Positions 1 to 9,579 of a stretch of 22,500 nucleotides of DNA are shown in pieces (within the stretch, counting starts at the first letter, position 1; each line of letters opens with the position of its first letter). Made by a program: the position numbers and the translations under genes. Source of the stretch: Chondrilla cf. caribensis (Eukaryota > Porifera > Demospongiae > Chondrillida > Chondrillidae); NCBI GenBank assembly GCA_964020155.1, contig OZ026549.1, positions 4,924,219 through 4,946,718 on the forward strand, in the 5' to 3' direction. The notes under the pieces are model-generated. The model made no database searches, was not told the origin of the DNA, and saw nothing but the letters and a program-made list of their open reading frames with translations.

Positions 1-145
1 ATAGTTTTACAGTGAATTTTACGTTGCATTATGTGGCATGAAGATCCATACAAACAATGTCCGACCCAGATTGAATATGTCCAACCCAAATTCAAAGTGC
101 TCGGACATTTGTCCAACCACTTTTGCTACCTTATTTCTAACACTG

Positions 146-148
<3 letters not shown>
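1..148. other. Unique sequence left of copy A (presumed CLC intron)
   Basis: This stretch is not repeated at the equivalent place in copy B (13103-13250). It precedes the CLC exon at 459-635, so it is probably intron of the authentic CLC gene, whose earlier exons would lie off the left edge. No exon is supported in it. Confidence 0.5.

Positions 149-190
<42 letters not shown>
149..190 (+). repeat. TG microsatellite at the left edge of copy A
   Basis: A pure TG run of about 42 bases. The homology with copy B begins at or within it. Confidence 0.95.
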
Positions 191-192
<2 letters not shown>

Positions 193-458
193 GGCAAATG
201 AGGGGGGAACAGAAGTATTCGACCTTCTCCTTGCCCTAGTCTCACAGAGCCGGACCTTTTCCTTAAGTCCATTTAGGCCATGACACAAGGGATAATACGT
301 ACGATCCTTCTCCGTGTGACTCCTCCACCCCACCCATCCTCGGTAGATTGAACCTTGATCGAATAATTTTAATCTTGATCAACATTTCAGACTCAAGTAA
401 AACTACAGTAGTTGTGAAGTGGTGAAGGCCAGACATTGCCATCAAAGTCAATTTGTAG

Positions 459-1352
459 CAACAGGTTGTATACACTGTGATGGGAGAATTTGTTACTGCA
501 GAGAAAATCAAGACAAACGAGGAAGTAACAGCAGACTCTGCTGTGTTCTTTGTGGACAAAGCAAGGCGCTTCAATGCAGCAAGAAACTCGAACACTTCCT
601 ATACTTCAGTCAACCTTAGAGGCTATGTGGACCAGGTAAACATGCAGGGGTGTGTCAGTGGGTGTGTCATTGGGTGTGTTGGTGGGTGTGTCAGTGGGTG
701 TGTTGGTGGGTGTCAGTGGGTGTGTCGGTGGGTGTCAGTAGGTGTATTGGTGGCTGTGTCAGTGGGTGTGTTGATGGGTGTCCGTAGGTGTGTTGGTGGG
801 TGTCAGTAGGTGTGTTGGTGGGTGTCAGTAGGTGTGTTGGTGGCTGTGTCAGTGTATGTGTCTGATGGTCAATTGTACATTTTACACTTTCTTGTAATTT
901 TTGCATATTTAGTGTCCGACTGTCATCTCCGACGAGACTCCCATTGAAAGAGTGATCGAGCTGCTGAGGAAGATGGGACTGAGACAAGTTCTGGTTACAA
1001 AGAATGGGTATGAGAATTTGAATGAGAGTGGGTGTGGGAATGGGATTAAGTATGGGAATGGGAATGGAGACTTGAATCCAACTGCTTCTACTATAAGCTG
1101 ATGCTTGTCACATGTCTGTCACATGTCTGGTATTAATGCTAAGCTGATGTTTATCACATGTCTGTCACATGTCTGGTATTAATGCTAAGTTGATGATTGT
1201 CACATAAGTTGGGAGTCCACTTGACTACTGTAAAAAAGTTTTAATGTCTTTCACACCACAGGAAGCTACTTGGCATTATCACGAAGAAGGATGTACTGAA
1301 ACACATTGCTATGATGCATAAGGGAAATCCAGAGAACATTAAATTCCACTAG
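459..1352 (+). CDS. CLC-type chloride/proton antiporter, C-terminal exons (copy A, partial)
   Basis: Three exons are supported: 459-635 (or 465-635), 913-1007 and 1262-1352, ending in TAG. Introns have GT-AG ends and phases 0 and 2. Joined in frame they give the second CBS domain and tail of the endosomal CLC-3/4/5 type. The diagnostic part is [11 protein letters not shown] followed by [14 protein letters not shown], close to the animal CLC-3/5 ending. The stretch [18 protein letters not shown] also aligns with the known segment before this domain. CBS domains bind nucleotides and gate these vesicle-membrane exchangers. The membrane-spanning part is not in the window and should lie to the left. 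The first exon matches less well than the other two. The stop is only about 160 bases before the FRG1 start codon. Confidence 0.85.
640..862 (+). repeat. G-rich minisatellite in a CLC intron (copy A)
   Basis: Irregular units built from GGTGGGTGTGTCAGT-like words fill most of this intron. Many short GGG runs on the + strand could allow long-loop G-quadruplexes, which is inference. The copy B counterpart at about 13895-14077 has a different order of units. Confidence 0.85.
1105..1204 (+). repeat. 46-base tandem repeat in the last CLC intron (copy A, about 2 units)
   Basis: Units contain CACATGTCTGGTATTAATGC followed by TAAGCTGATG and TTATCACATGTCTGT. About two units are seen here against about four in copy B. 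Confidence 0.8.
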
Positions 1353-1510
1353 CAACTTGAAGTCGTTTTTAATAGAAATACGCGTCTATCGGAGAATCCA
1401 TTATACTACCAATTGTAACTGTACTGTACTATAGTTTTGCGAGTGTTTGTGTAGTATTGTTCAACCATAGGTCAACCGTGATATTTTGTATTAATATTAC
1501 CTGAGTAAAG
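1353..1510 (+). promoter_or_regulatory. Short CLC-FRG1 intergenic interval, presumed FRG1 promoter
   Basis: Only 158 bases separate the CLC stop from the FRG1 ATG on the same strand. The interval must hold the CLC 3' UTR and the FRG1 5' UTR. I see no TATA box near the ATG and no clean AATAAA. The equivalent in copy B (14662-14819) reads the same by eye. The start AAAGATGG has a purine at -3 and G at +4. Confidence 0.45.
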
Positions 1511-4149
1511 ATGGCGGAATATAAACATGTCAGAACTGGAAAGTTGAAATTAAAGAGCATAAAAGGTAGCGCTACGAAAGGTCTCAAAAGGTGAGTGCAA
1601 CTCTACCGTTCCTACGTACGTGAATCGGTGAAGGTTCGATCCCTGCCCGCGGAACGTACGTCATGTAGTTTTGTGAATTCTCAGAATCAGATGCATGTTT
1701 CCTTTCATGAATCTATTCTAACCTATAAGCTGGTATGGAGTACCTTGGAAAAGGTGTCTTTAGGCATAGTTGTCGTTGGCTTACGGACGAGTGTCTTTGA
1801 ATACTAATCCACCTGTCGTAGAAGTAATACTGATACGAGATGTGTTGTTTTGTTCCTCATATAGGCCTATTTTGCCCTAATTCTGGTGCAGGGCCTGTGG
1901 CAATCTAATAATTGAATCCAATTGAATATAATTCAGTTTTAAGAATGCTCAATATGCTACATATATATTGATCTACACCTTTCTACTCTTTCTACTCTGT
2001 GGTAGTTGAGAGTCATGCAGTGTGTACCGAGAGTAATGTATGACCTTTGAAATTTGTGCTGCTCTGGTGTGGGATGCTTGTCATAGGGTAGAGCAGTGAA
2101 CTAGGAATTGATGGTCTTGCATGCATGAACCCCCTTAGCACTGAGCTACTGGTACAAATGTCATGTTGATGTTATCTATGCGGAGAGGTGATTCTGGAGT
2201 AAAGGCCCACCTTGTTCATAGGTCACTGTTAACAATATCTAAATAGGACCATTTGAAGATATCCCTAGTGTTATTGCCATATCCCTAGTGTTATTGCCAG
2301 TGATTAACTTGCCATATTTAATCTAATTTCAATGCATGTTGAAATATAGAGCAAAACATAAAAGGAAGAAGTCAGAGACAGACCCCACTCCGTCAGATCC
2401 AGAGGTTGTTCGGTTTGGTGAGTGTATAGTTCGTTCAGTGGAGGCGTCTTTGGTGTCAGCCATGTTGTTCACAATGGTCTTGTCCACTCAGGGACGTGGT
2501 GGAAAGCGGTGGATTATGAGGGGATCAGAGAGAGAGCATATTTCGAAGTATACGGGAATGTGTGCATATTTGCAGAGGTACATTTGTGTAGCTTTATAGT
2601 TTGTGGGGATCTATCTGTCTAGCTGTCTACCTAGCTGTATAGATAGCCATCCAACAAACTTTTGACATTTGTAGTGATTAGTATTTGTACCCTTTTACTC
2701 ATGTTTAGATAGCCATCCAACTTGCTGTCCACCCAGCTGTCTAGGTAGTTTTCTGTCTAGCCGTCTACCCAGCTGTCTAGGTAGTATTCTGTCTGGCCGT
2801 CTACATAGGTGTCTGGATAGCCATTCGCCTAGCTGTCTGCCTAGCTGTGAACCTAGTCACACGTCATTTGTATTTTCTAGCAATGATGAGAAACACTATC
2901 TGATGTGTGTGCATTCCTTTGTATCCCTAGTATAAAGAAGCTATATTGACACTGTATTCACTAGTTTACTGAGTCAGACTTGTATTACCTACTTTACTGA
3001 GGCTAAACTGTAAAACACTGTATTCTCCAAATTTACTGAGCCAGACACTGTATTCCCTAGTTTACTGAGCCAGACACTGTATTCCCCTAGTTTACTGAGT
3101 CAGACTTGTATTACCTACTTTACTGAGGCTAAACTGTAAAACACTGTATTCTCCAAATTTACTGAGCCAGACACTGTATTCCCTAGTTTACTGAGCCAGA
3201 CACTGTATTCCCCTAGTTTACTGAGTCAGACTTGTATTACCTACTTTACTGAGGCTAAACTGTAAAACACTGTATTCTCCAAATTTACTGAGCCAGACAC
3301 TGTATTCCCTAGTTTACTGAGCCAGACACTGTATTCCCCTAGTTTACTGAGTCAGACAGTACATTATCCTAGTGTACTGAACTAGACACTGTATTCTTCC
3401 AGTTGACCAAACTAGATACTGTATTCTTCCAGTTGACCAAACTAGACACTGTATTCTTCCAGTTGACCAAACTAGACACTGTATTCTTCCAGTTTACCAA
3501 ACTAGACACTGTATTCTTCCAGTTGACCAAACTAGACACTGTATTCTTCCAGTTGACCAAACTAGACACTGTATTCTTCCAGTTTACCAAACTAGACACT
3601 GTATTCTTCCAGTTTACCAAACTAGACACTGTATTCTTCCAGTTGACCAAACTAGACACTGTATTCTTCCAGTTTACCAAACTAGACACTGTATTCTTCC
3701 AGTTTACCAAACTAGACACTGTATTCTTCCAGTTTACTGAACTAGACACTGTATTCTTCCAGTTACTGAGTCAGACACTGTATTCCCCTAGTTTATCAAA
3801 TCAGACATCCATTATCCATGTTTACTGAAACAATTCTGTATTCTCCTGTATGTTGTCTGCATCTTTCACACACTTGAAACCTTCCACATCCGACTATTGT
3901 GATATTGTTTATCTGCTGAATACAGGATACAGGGAAGTTTTCAGTGAAGCCGTGTGGAGAGGGTAAGTTACATATTATGCGGTACATGCGCGGTGTGTGT
4001 GTTGTGTGTGTTAGTAGGGTGTATGTGTGGTGTGTGTGTGTGTGAATGTTTGCACGCATGTGTGTATGTGCGTGTGTGTTGTGTGTGTGTGAGAGTAGGG
4101 TGTATGTGTGGTGTGTATGTGTGAATGTGTGTGTGTGTATGTGTGCGTG

Positions 4150-4214
<65 letters not shown>

Positions 4215-4222
4215 TGTGCACG

Positions 4223-4281
<59 letters not shown>

Positions 4282-6510
4282 ATGTTGGTGTGTGTGCATG
4301 TATGTGTGATGGATGTGTGGGTGTGGGTAGGTATGTACAAAGCAATGTGCACCATATGCTGTACATGTGTACACACATGTGCTAGTAGAGCAGTATCCCC
4401 AGATTGTGTGCCACAGATGGTGCTGGAATGTATTGTATCGAATAAAAGTCCCTCTGGGACAGATAATGTCATCTTATCACTATTCAAGAATTCCCTTCGA
4501 GTGATTCTTCATGTTATATTTACATACAAGTATGTACATAGTGTGCTTGTGGGGTGTCTGTAGGTGGAGTGTGGAATTCTCAGCCGACACAAAGTTGTGA
4601 GTGATTGTGGGAAGGAATCTGGATTTGCACTCAGGAGATCATGAGATGGGATACTAAATTATACTTGACAATGTGTATCTCTTGGTTCACATGTGTACCC
4701 CTTGGTCCACAAATGTACCTCTTGGTTCACATGGGTACCCCTTGGTTCACATGGGTACCCCTTGGTTCACATGGGTACCCCTGAGTCCACTAATGTACCT
4801 CTTGGTTCACAAATGCACCCCTTGGTCCACAAATGTACCTCTTGGTTCACAAATGCACCCCTTGGTTCACAAATGCTCCTCTTGGTTCACAAATGCTCCC
4901 CTTGGTTCACAAATACACCCCTTGGTTCACAAATGTACCTCTGGGTTCACATACATATGTATGCAGATGGACCTCTACCAGAGCAGATATTCTCAATAGT
5001 AAAATCTGGAGAGACAAAGATTTCCTTAAAGTCCGGCTATGGTGAGTTGTTTGTTGTTGTACATAGTGGTATTGCGCAACACATGCATGGCATACATACT
5101 ATATACATGTACAGTATACTGACCCCAGGTGTGTGCTGAGTAAACCATAGATACACTATAGGGTGGGGTATATATAGAGTATCTATGAGTAAACTGACAA
5201 TTTTCTTCCACTTTATCTTCATTGGTTTTTCAGGTAGATATGTCAGCATTGACGCTGGGGGAGAATTGGTGGGGAAAGCAGAGGCAGTTGGACCTAGGGA
5301 GATGTGGGAACCTGTGTTTGAAGATGTATGTATGTACTGTATGTACTGTGTGTACTGTGTGTACTGTGTGTACTGTATGTACTGTATGTACTGTATGTTT
5401 GTATGTATTGTGTGTACTGTATGCACTGTATGTAGTGTGTGTACTGTGTTTACTGTGTGTACTGTGTATACTGTATGTACCGTGTGTACTGTGTTTACTG
5501 TGTGTACTGTATGTACATACCTCTTATGCAGTGGATCCTCTCTCTATTACAAACCTCTGAATGGAGAAACATTTACAATTAGTACATTATTCATTGTTTC
5601 AGTGTAGTACAGAGTGGATTAAATGACTTCTGAATTGAGGAACTCTCTGTAATAAGGACATTGAGCAACATTATGGTTCCAGAGTGTCCTTAATGGAGAG
5701 GTTCCACTACTGAACCACGTTACAACACATGAAATACTAACGTATTCCTCCTCTGTGTGTAGGGCAAGATGGCCTTATCGGCCTGTAACCACAGGTTTCT
5801 GACTGTTACGGAAAAAGGACAGCTTTTGGCCATCTGTGATAAAGTGCGAGAACACGAATATGTCAAGGTGAGTGGAGTGGTGGTTTGCATGTACATGTAT
5901 TGACTCGGAAACATGTACTTACCCATGCATGCATGCATGCAGACACTTGTTTGTGCATGTTAGGTTCATGCATTTATTCTGTTACTGTCATAAGATGATG
6001 TGCCATGTGCCAAAAGTCAAGAAACGGAAAAACGAAGAAGAAGATGATGATGAAGCAGATTTGGAGAGCTTTGAAGTCAATTATGTGTAAGTACCACTGT
6101 GTTACTGTACTTGTTTCCTTCTGTGGTGAGATTTGATGTGTGGATAGTCTTCACTTTGCAACTAAGACTCACCACTTTACTATCTCAAACTTGACACACT
6201 CTCCATCATCACTGTCACCATCCTCACTCTCCTCATGTTCACACTCCATTCTCACTCTCCTCATCTTCACACTCCTCATCCTCACACTCCTCATTCTCAC
6301 TCTCTCAATCCTCATCATTTATCATCACACTCCCCATCCTCATTCTCCCCACTATCACATTCCCCATTCTCACACATGCACCCTTTTGTAGTAAAAAATT
6401 TCAAAGTTTTCAAGATCAGAAGTTGAAAGTCAATAGTGAAGACAGCAGTAAATTAGATTGGGCTAAAAGAGAAGGAAAACTGCACGAGGCCTTGTTGGAT
6501 AGGTTTGTTG

Positions 6511-6570
<60 letters not shown>

Positions 6571-6597
6571 CGTGTTTGTGTGTGTGTGTTTACATGT

Positions 6598-6684
<87 letters not shown>

Positions 6685-6690
6685 ACATGT

Positions 6691-6761
<71 letters not shown>

Positions 6762-6797
6762 TTACATGTGGTGTGTGTGTGTATGTGTGTGTGTGTT

Positions 6798-6830
<33 letters not shown>

Positions 6831-6856
6831 GTGTTTGTGTGTGTGTGTTTACATGT

Positions 6857-6913
<57 letters not shown>

Positions 6914-6933
6914 GTGTGTGTGTGTTTACATGT

Positions 6934-7004
<71 letters not shown>

Positions 7005-7010
7005 ACATGT

Positions 7011-7079
<69 letters not shown>

Positions 7080-7311
7080 AGATGTTTTGGTATATGTATA
7101 CGTACATATGTGTGGAGTGTGAGGGGTTACATATCTGTACAGGGATATGAGTGTGCATGTGTTTTTGGCATGTACATGTGTGTACAGTACAGGTGTATGA
7201 GTGTACATGTATTTACAAGCTGACACCTGGACAATAGTGTTCTTAAGTTCACTGTCTAGTTTTTCCATTGATAGGAGAGAGAAAATGAAGTCTGACAGAT
7301 ATTGTAAATGA
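1511..7311 (+). CDS. FRG1: FRG1 homologue, ten exons, 260 residues (copy A)
   Basis: Exons are 1511-1590, 2350-2417, 2492-2577, 3926-3962, 4967-5041, 5234-5325, 5763-5867, 5995-6086, 6392-6502 and 7275-7311. All introns are GT-AG and every phase agrees. The product is 260 residues; human FRG1 is 258. It starts [15 protein letters not shown], has a basic segment (about 28-34), a fascin-like beta-trefoil core (about 50-180, including LKSGYG and [10 protein letters not shown]), a second basic and acidic stretch (about 187-201), and the family ending [11 protein letters not shown] and DRYCK. FRG1 is a nuclear and nucleolar protein linked to pre-mRNA splicing and RNA and actin binding. Exon 4 has only 37 bases but is supported by DTGKFSVKP aligning with the family. 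Intron 9 is largely TG repeat. Copy B differs at V46, E59, V73 and N226. Confidence 0.95.
1591..2349 (+). other. FRG1 intron 1 (copy A), no gene seen
   Basis: This is unique sequence with no supported exon. It differs from copy B (14900-15625) by small indels, including a duplicated phrase at 2262-2299 that occurs once in B. A possible tRNA-derived relic lies around 2085-2152. Confidence 0.6.
2616..2862 (+). repeat. CTAGCTGTCT-type repeat in FRG1 intron 3 (copy A)
   Basis: Imperfect units of about 16-20 bases contain TAGCTGTCTA, GTCTACCTAG and TAGATAGCCATCC. The copy B counterpart is 15890-16133. Confidence 0.75.
2945..3375 (+). repeat. Three 126-base higher-order repeats in FRG1 intron 3 (copy A)
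   Basis: The phrase GAGTCAGACTTGTATTACC recurs at 2971, 3097 and 3223, giving a period of 126. Each block is made of shorter related units with TTTACTGAG and ACACTGTATTC. Copy B has about one degenerate block at 16215-16395, so copy A expanded or copy B contracted. Confidence 0.88.
3380..3780 (+). repeat. 30-base minisatellite, 13 units (copy A)
   Basis: Units read ACTGTATTCTTCCAG then TTGACCAAACTAGAC, with a TTTACC variant. Thirteen ACTGTATTCTTCCAG words are present here against five in copy B. The period is a multiple of three and the unit has an open frame on each strand, so long repetitive reading frames appear on both strands. They lie in FRG1 intron 3 and are not genes. Confidence 0.93.
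3990..4283 (+). repeat. TG-rich tract in FRG1 intron 4 (copy A)
   Basis: A long TG run is broken by GAATGTGTGCACGCATG and GAGAGTAGGGTGTATG words. It starts just after the exon 4 donor at 3963. Confidence 0.92.
4675..4955 (+). repeat. 20-base minisatellite, about 14 units (copy A)
   Basis: Units read CTTGGTTCACAAATGTACCC or CTTGGTTCACATGGGTACCC, directly before the exon 5 acceptor at 4965-4966. The array has the same units in the same order as in copy B, unlike the other satellites here. Confidence 0.92.
5326..5516 (+). repeat. 9-base TGTACTGTG/A repeat in FRG1 intron 6 (copy A)
   Basis: Units TGTACTGTG, TGTACTGTA and TGTTTACTG begin right at the exon 6 donor, GTATGT. The array is about 190 bases, against about 268 in copy B. 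Confidence 0.9.
6189..6378 (+). repeat. CTCATCCTCACACTC pyrimidine repeat in FRG1 intron 8 (copy A)
   Basis: A C/T-rich imperfect repeat (CTCACTCTCCTCAT, CATCCTCACACTCC) fills the intron up to the exon 9 acceptor. It may act as an extended polypyrimidine tract, which is inference. Confidence 0.75.
6511..7078 (+). repeat. Interrupted TG macro-array in FRG1 intron 9 (copy A)
   Basis: About 570 bases of TG repeat are punctuated by six TTTACATGTGG words near 6589, 6682, 6761, 6848, 6925 and 7001, spaced about 76-93 bases. The array fills most of intron 9 between the exon 9 donor (6503) and the last exon (7275). Confidence 0.95.
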
Positions 7312-7454
7312 CCTTCATTCGTGCGTGTGTCATGTGTCGTGTTGGTCAATGAATTGGCACACAGGATGGTGGACATTTTATTGCTATCTGGACATATTTC
7401 AAAGTGCAATATACGTATTTAATATTATGTATACACAGACAACACCTAAACATA

Positions 7455-7455
7455 C

Positions 7456-7541
<86 letters not shown>
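7455..7541 (+). repeat. CA microsatellite after FRG1 (copy A)
   Basis: This nearly pure CA run of about 87 bases is immediately followed by the copy-A-specific segment. The copy B counterpart at 20130-20176 is shorter and interrupted. Confidence 0.95.
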
Positions 7542-7544
<3 letters not shown>

Positions 7545-7757
7545 AGATCTGTCACGTAATATTTGGACCCCCCTAAAAAACGTTCCCCCCGGAACAAATA
7601 TTTCAGAAATAGCGCGAAATATTTGTACCCCCCTTGAAAGAAACGTTCCGCCTTTGACCATTTAGCGAGATCGTGTCGTAGTGTGAATTCTGTGAGCGGA
7701 TGGCGGGAAACAGCCAGTATAAGAGGAGCAGAGAACCATCAGAAGCTATCATTCAGA

Positions 7758-8538
7758 ATGGAGAAACCAGAAATCGACAGAGAAGATCCCGTCTTGGAAA
7801 ATGCGATCACCTACGTCCTAACGAAGAAGTACCCCCCCGAGTTGAGCAAGGACCAGAAGCGGACTGGATGAGAGATTTAATCAGACACTGTGTAATGCTT
7901 TAGCCAAGAATGCACAGAAGGATCGCACTACCTGGGACAGCAATCTAAAGGAGATTGTCTATGCCTATAATACAGCAGTGCAGGAATCGTCTAGGCACAC
8001 ACCATTCGAAGCAATGTTTGGAAGAATTGCCAAACTGCCAATTGATTTTAATGCTATGGATTCCTACGACCCAGATAAACAGCTGGATGATTATGCAGAC
8101 AGCACTGAGCCAGATGACAATGACAGGAAAGCGAAAAGGCAGAAACTTGATGAATCCATCAGAAGGAATATTGGGATGGCTCAGCAAAAGCAGAAACACT
8201 ACTATGATGCGAAGCATGGTGCTGCTAGCTGCTTCACAGTTGGAGATGCAGTCCTCAAAAAGGACTTCCAGAGGAAAAAACGTCGTGGAGGAAAGCTGGA
8301 CTATCGTTGGGAGGGTCCTTTTACAATTACAGCTTCAGTTGGAAAAGGGCTATTCAAGCTGGAGAGAATCAGCAGCAAACAGGTACTAAGTGCTTATGCA
8401 AAATCCATACATGGGATTTATATAACCTAAATGTTTCTTATGTTTGATGTAGGTGATTGAACGAGTCAACGGTGCCCATCTTAAGAGATACCACCTGCCC
8501 CACTCATCGCTGCCTGCCACTCCAGTGACCCCACAGCA
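7758..8538 (+). pseudogene. Transposon integrase remnant with core deletion
   Basis: The first segment, from the ATG at 7758, encodes about 37 residues including ENAITYVLTKKYPPEL and stops at 7869-7871. A second frame is entered at about 7861 with LDERFNQTLCNALAKN, the end of a DDE integrase core in which the E of DER fits the catalytic glutamate. The zinc-binding region and both catalytic aspartates are missing, so an internal deletion with a frame change lies near 7860. The frame continues to a GPY/F-type motif (WEGPF, 8308-8322). A 70-base intron (8383-8452) is well supported: KQ joins VIERVNGAHLKRY, a typical integrase tail. The frame then meets a stop in the repeat region, where one base appears lost at about 8536. 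Confidence 0.82.
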
Positions 8539-8725
8539 ATGTCCACTCCAGTGACTCCACAGCAGATGTCCACTCCAGTGACTCCACAGCAGATGTCCAC
8601 TCCAGTGACTCCACAGCAAATATCCACTCCAGTGACTCCACAGCAGATGTCCACTCCACAGCAAATGTCCACTCCGGTGACTCCACAGCAGATGTCCACT
8701 CCACAGCAAATGTCCACTCCGGTGT
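8519..8725 (+). repeat. 27-base coding repeat in the transposon linker
   Basis: The unit is CCACAGCAGATGTCCACTCC plus AGTGACT, encoding PQQMSTPVT, with shortened units lacking the PVT part. The first unit reads CAGCAATG instead of CAGCAGATG, one base short, which shifts the frame between integrase and protease. Replication slippage in this array is a simple explanation. Confidence 0.93.
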
Positions 8726-9579
8726 TGTTTGAATCCCCACCCCTCACACCCATGAGAGAGGCACATGAGGTGATGGTTGCCAGCCCACAGCAGATGTCCA
8801 TCCCGCAGCAGACCAGGCCTCCATCCAAGAGCTCAAAAGCAACCAGACGTCTGGTCTTACAGGAAGAGCATCTTATGGCTGTGCAGCTTGGGGACAGGCT
8901 TACCGACATCCACATCACCGCTGCACAGCAACTCATCCAGAGAGAATTCCCTGATCTCGATGGATTTCAGAACCCCCTGCTCAGCCAGTCAGTTGGATTT
9001 ATTCCAATAATTGGTGAAGGAGTTCAAATCCACTATATCTGCAATCACTGGGTGACCTCTTCAAGCACCAGTGGGGACATTGCAATCTATGACAGCTTAT
9101 ACGGTGGCAAGCTATCCACAGACCTCTCCCACCAGTTAGCTCAGGTGTACAGATTGAAAGCTATTTCGGGGGAAGGAGTAAACCACCTGAAGCCACAGTT
9201 AACTGTTCGGATCCCAAGCATCCCACAGCAGAAGGGGAGCACAGATTGTGGTGTCTTTGCCATTGCCTATGCATACCATGCGGCCAAGAAAGATGATATC
9301 TCCCAAATTATATTCAGGCAGGAGTCATTGAGGAGGCACTTAACAAAGTGCTTCCGCAGAGGAAAGATGTCCCCTTTTCCAAGGGATAAATACACACCCA
9401 GATTCCTGCACCCTAGAAGGCCAAAGACAATTAAACTTTTCTGTAGTTGCCTTATGCCAGAGACCTGGGGTGACATGGTTGCATGTGATGCATGTGATCT
9501 TTGGTTTCACTGCAAGTGTGTTGGGCTTCAAAAAATGCCAACTTTGCATGAGCAGTGGCTTTGTGTTGACTGTGTATGA
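8539..9579 (+). CDS. Transposon ULP1-like cysteine protease with PHD finger, 346 residues
   Basis: This frame is open to TGA at 9579. Residues 1-62 are PQQMSTPVT repeats. Residues about 115-275 look like a ULP1/C48 protease, with His170 (CNHW), Asp185 (IYDSLYG), Gln230 or Gln231, and Cys237 (GSTDCGVFA) in the usual order. Residues 302-345 form a PHD finger: Cys302, Cys304, Cys316, Cys319, His324, Cys327, Cys342 and Cys345. ULP1-fold enzymes cleave SUMO or similar modifiers or polyproteins, and PHD fingers commonly read histone H3 tails; in transposons both roles are largely inferred. The ATG is probably not the original start: adding back one base near 8536 would make this frame continuous with the integrase tail. 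All key residues survive. Confidence 0.82.
   Translation: MSTPVTPQQMSTPVTPQQMSTPVTPQQISTPVTPQQMSTPQQMSTPVTPQQMSTPQQMSTPVLFESPPLTPMREAHEVMVASPQQMSIPQQTRPPSKSSKATRRLVLQEEHLMAVQLGDRLTDIHITAAQQLIQREFPDLDGFQNPLLSQSVGFIPIIGEGVQIHYICNHWVTSSSTSGDIAIYDSLYGGKLSTDLSHQLAQVYRLKAISGEGVNHLKPQLTVRIPSIPQQKGSTDCGVFAIAYAYHAAKKDDISQIIFRQESLRRHLTKCFRRGKMSPFPRDKYTPRFLHPRRPKTIKLFCSCLMPETWGDMVACDACDLWFHCKCVGLQKMPTLHEQWLCVDCV

Noticed and set aside
263..595. Minus-strand frame of 110 codons
   Set aside because: It is antisense to the CLC exon at 459-635 and its flanks, with no recognisable domain. The + strand exon has splice sites and homology.
1630..1650. GGTTCGATCCC, a match to the tRNA B box
   Set aside because: No A box at the right distance and no cloverleaf can be drawn. 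The word is mutated in copy B (AGTTCGATCGC).
2945..3780. CRISPR-like regular repeats
   Set aside because: Units are directly tandem without unique spacers, and the DNA is animal and intronic.
3369..3828. Possible repeat protein (KLDTVFFQ or [10 protein letters not shown] units)
   Set aside because: A 30-base tandem array in intron 3, open on both strands by arithmetic, varying from 13 to 5 units between copies.
3968..4563. Long frames of alternating Cys-Val or Thr-His on both strands (also at 6423-7409, 13178-13609, 16576-17359 and 19316-19896)
   Set aside because: They are translations of TG/CA repeats inside introns and have no non-repeat domain. Frames that include real residues do so only because they run through FRG1 exons.
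4673..5139. Repeat protein frames with [14 protein letters not shown] units
   Set aside because: These are read through the 20-base minisatellite in FRG1 intron 4. The only real coding part is exon 5 (4967-5041).
7683..7757. Longer transposon start at 7683
   Set aside because: The frame from 7683 runs into the ATG at 7758, but the extra 25 residues have no family-like features. The internal ATG precedes the recognisable segment.
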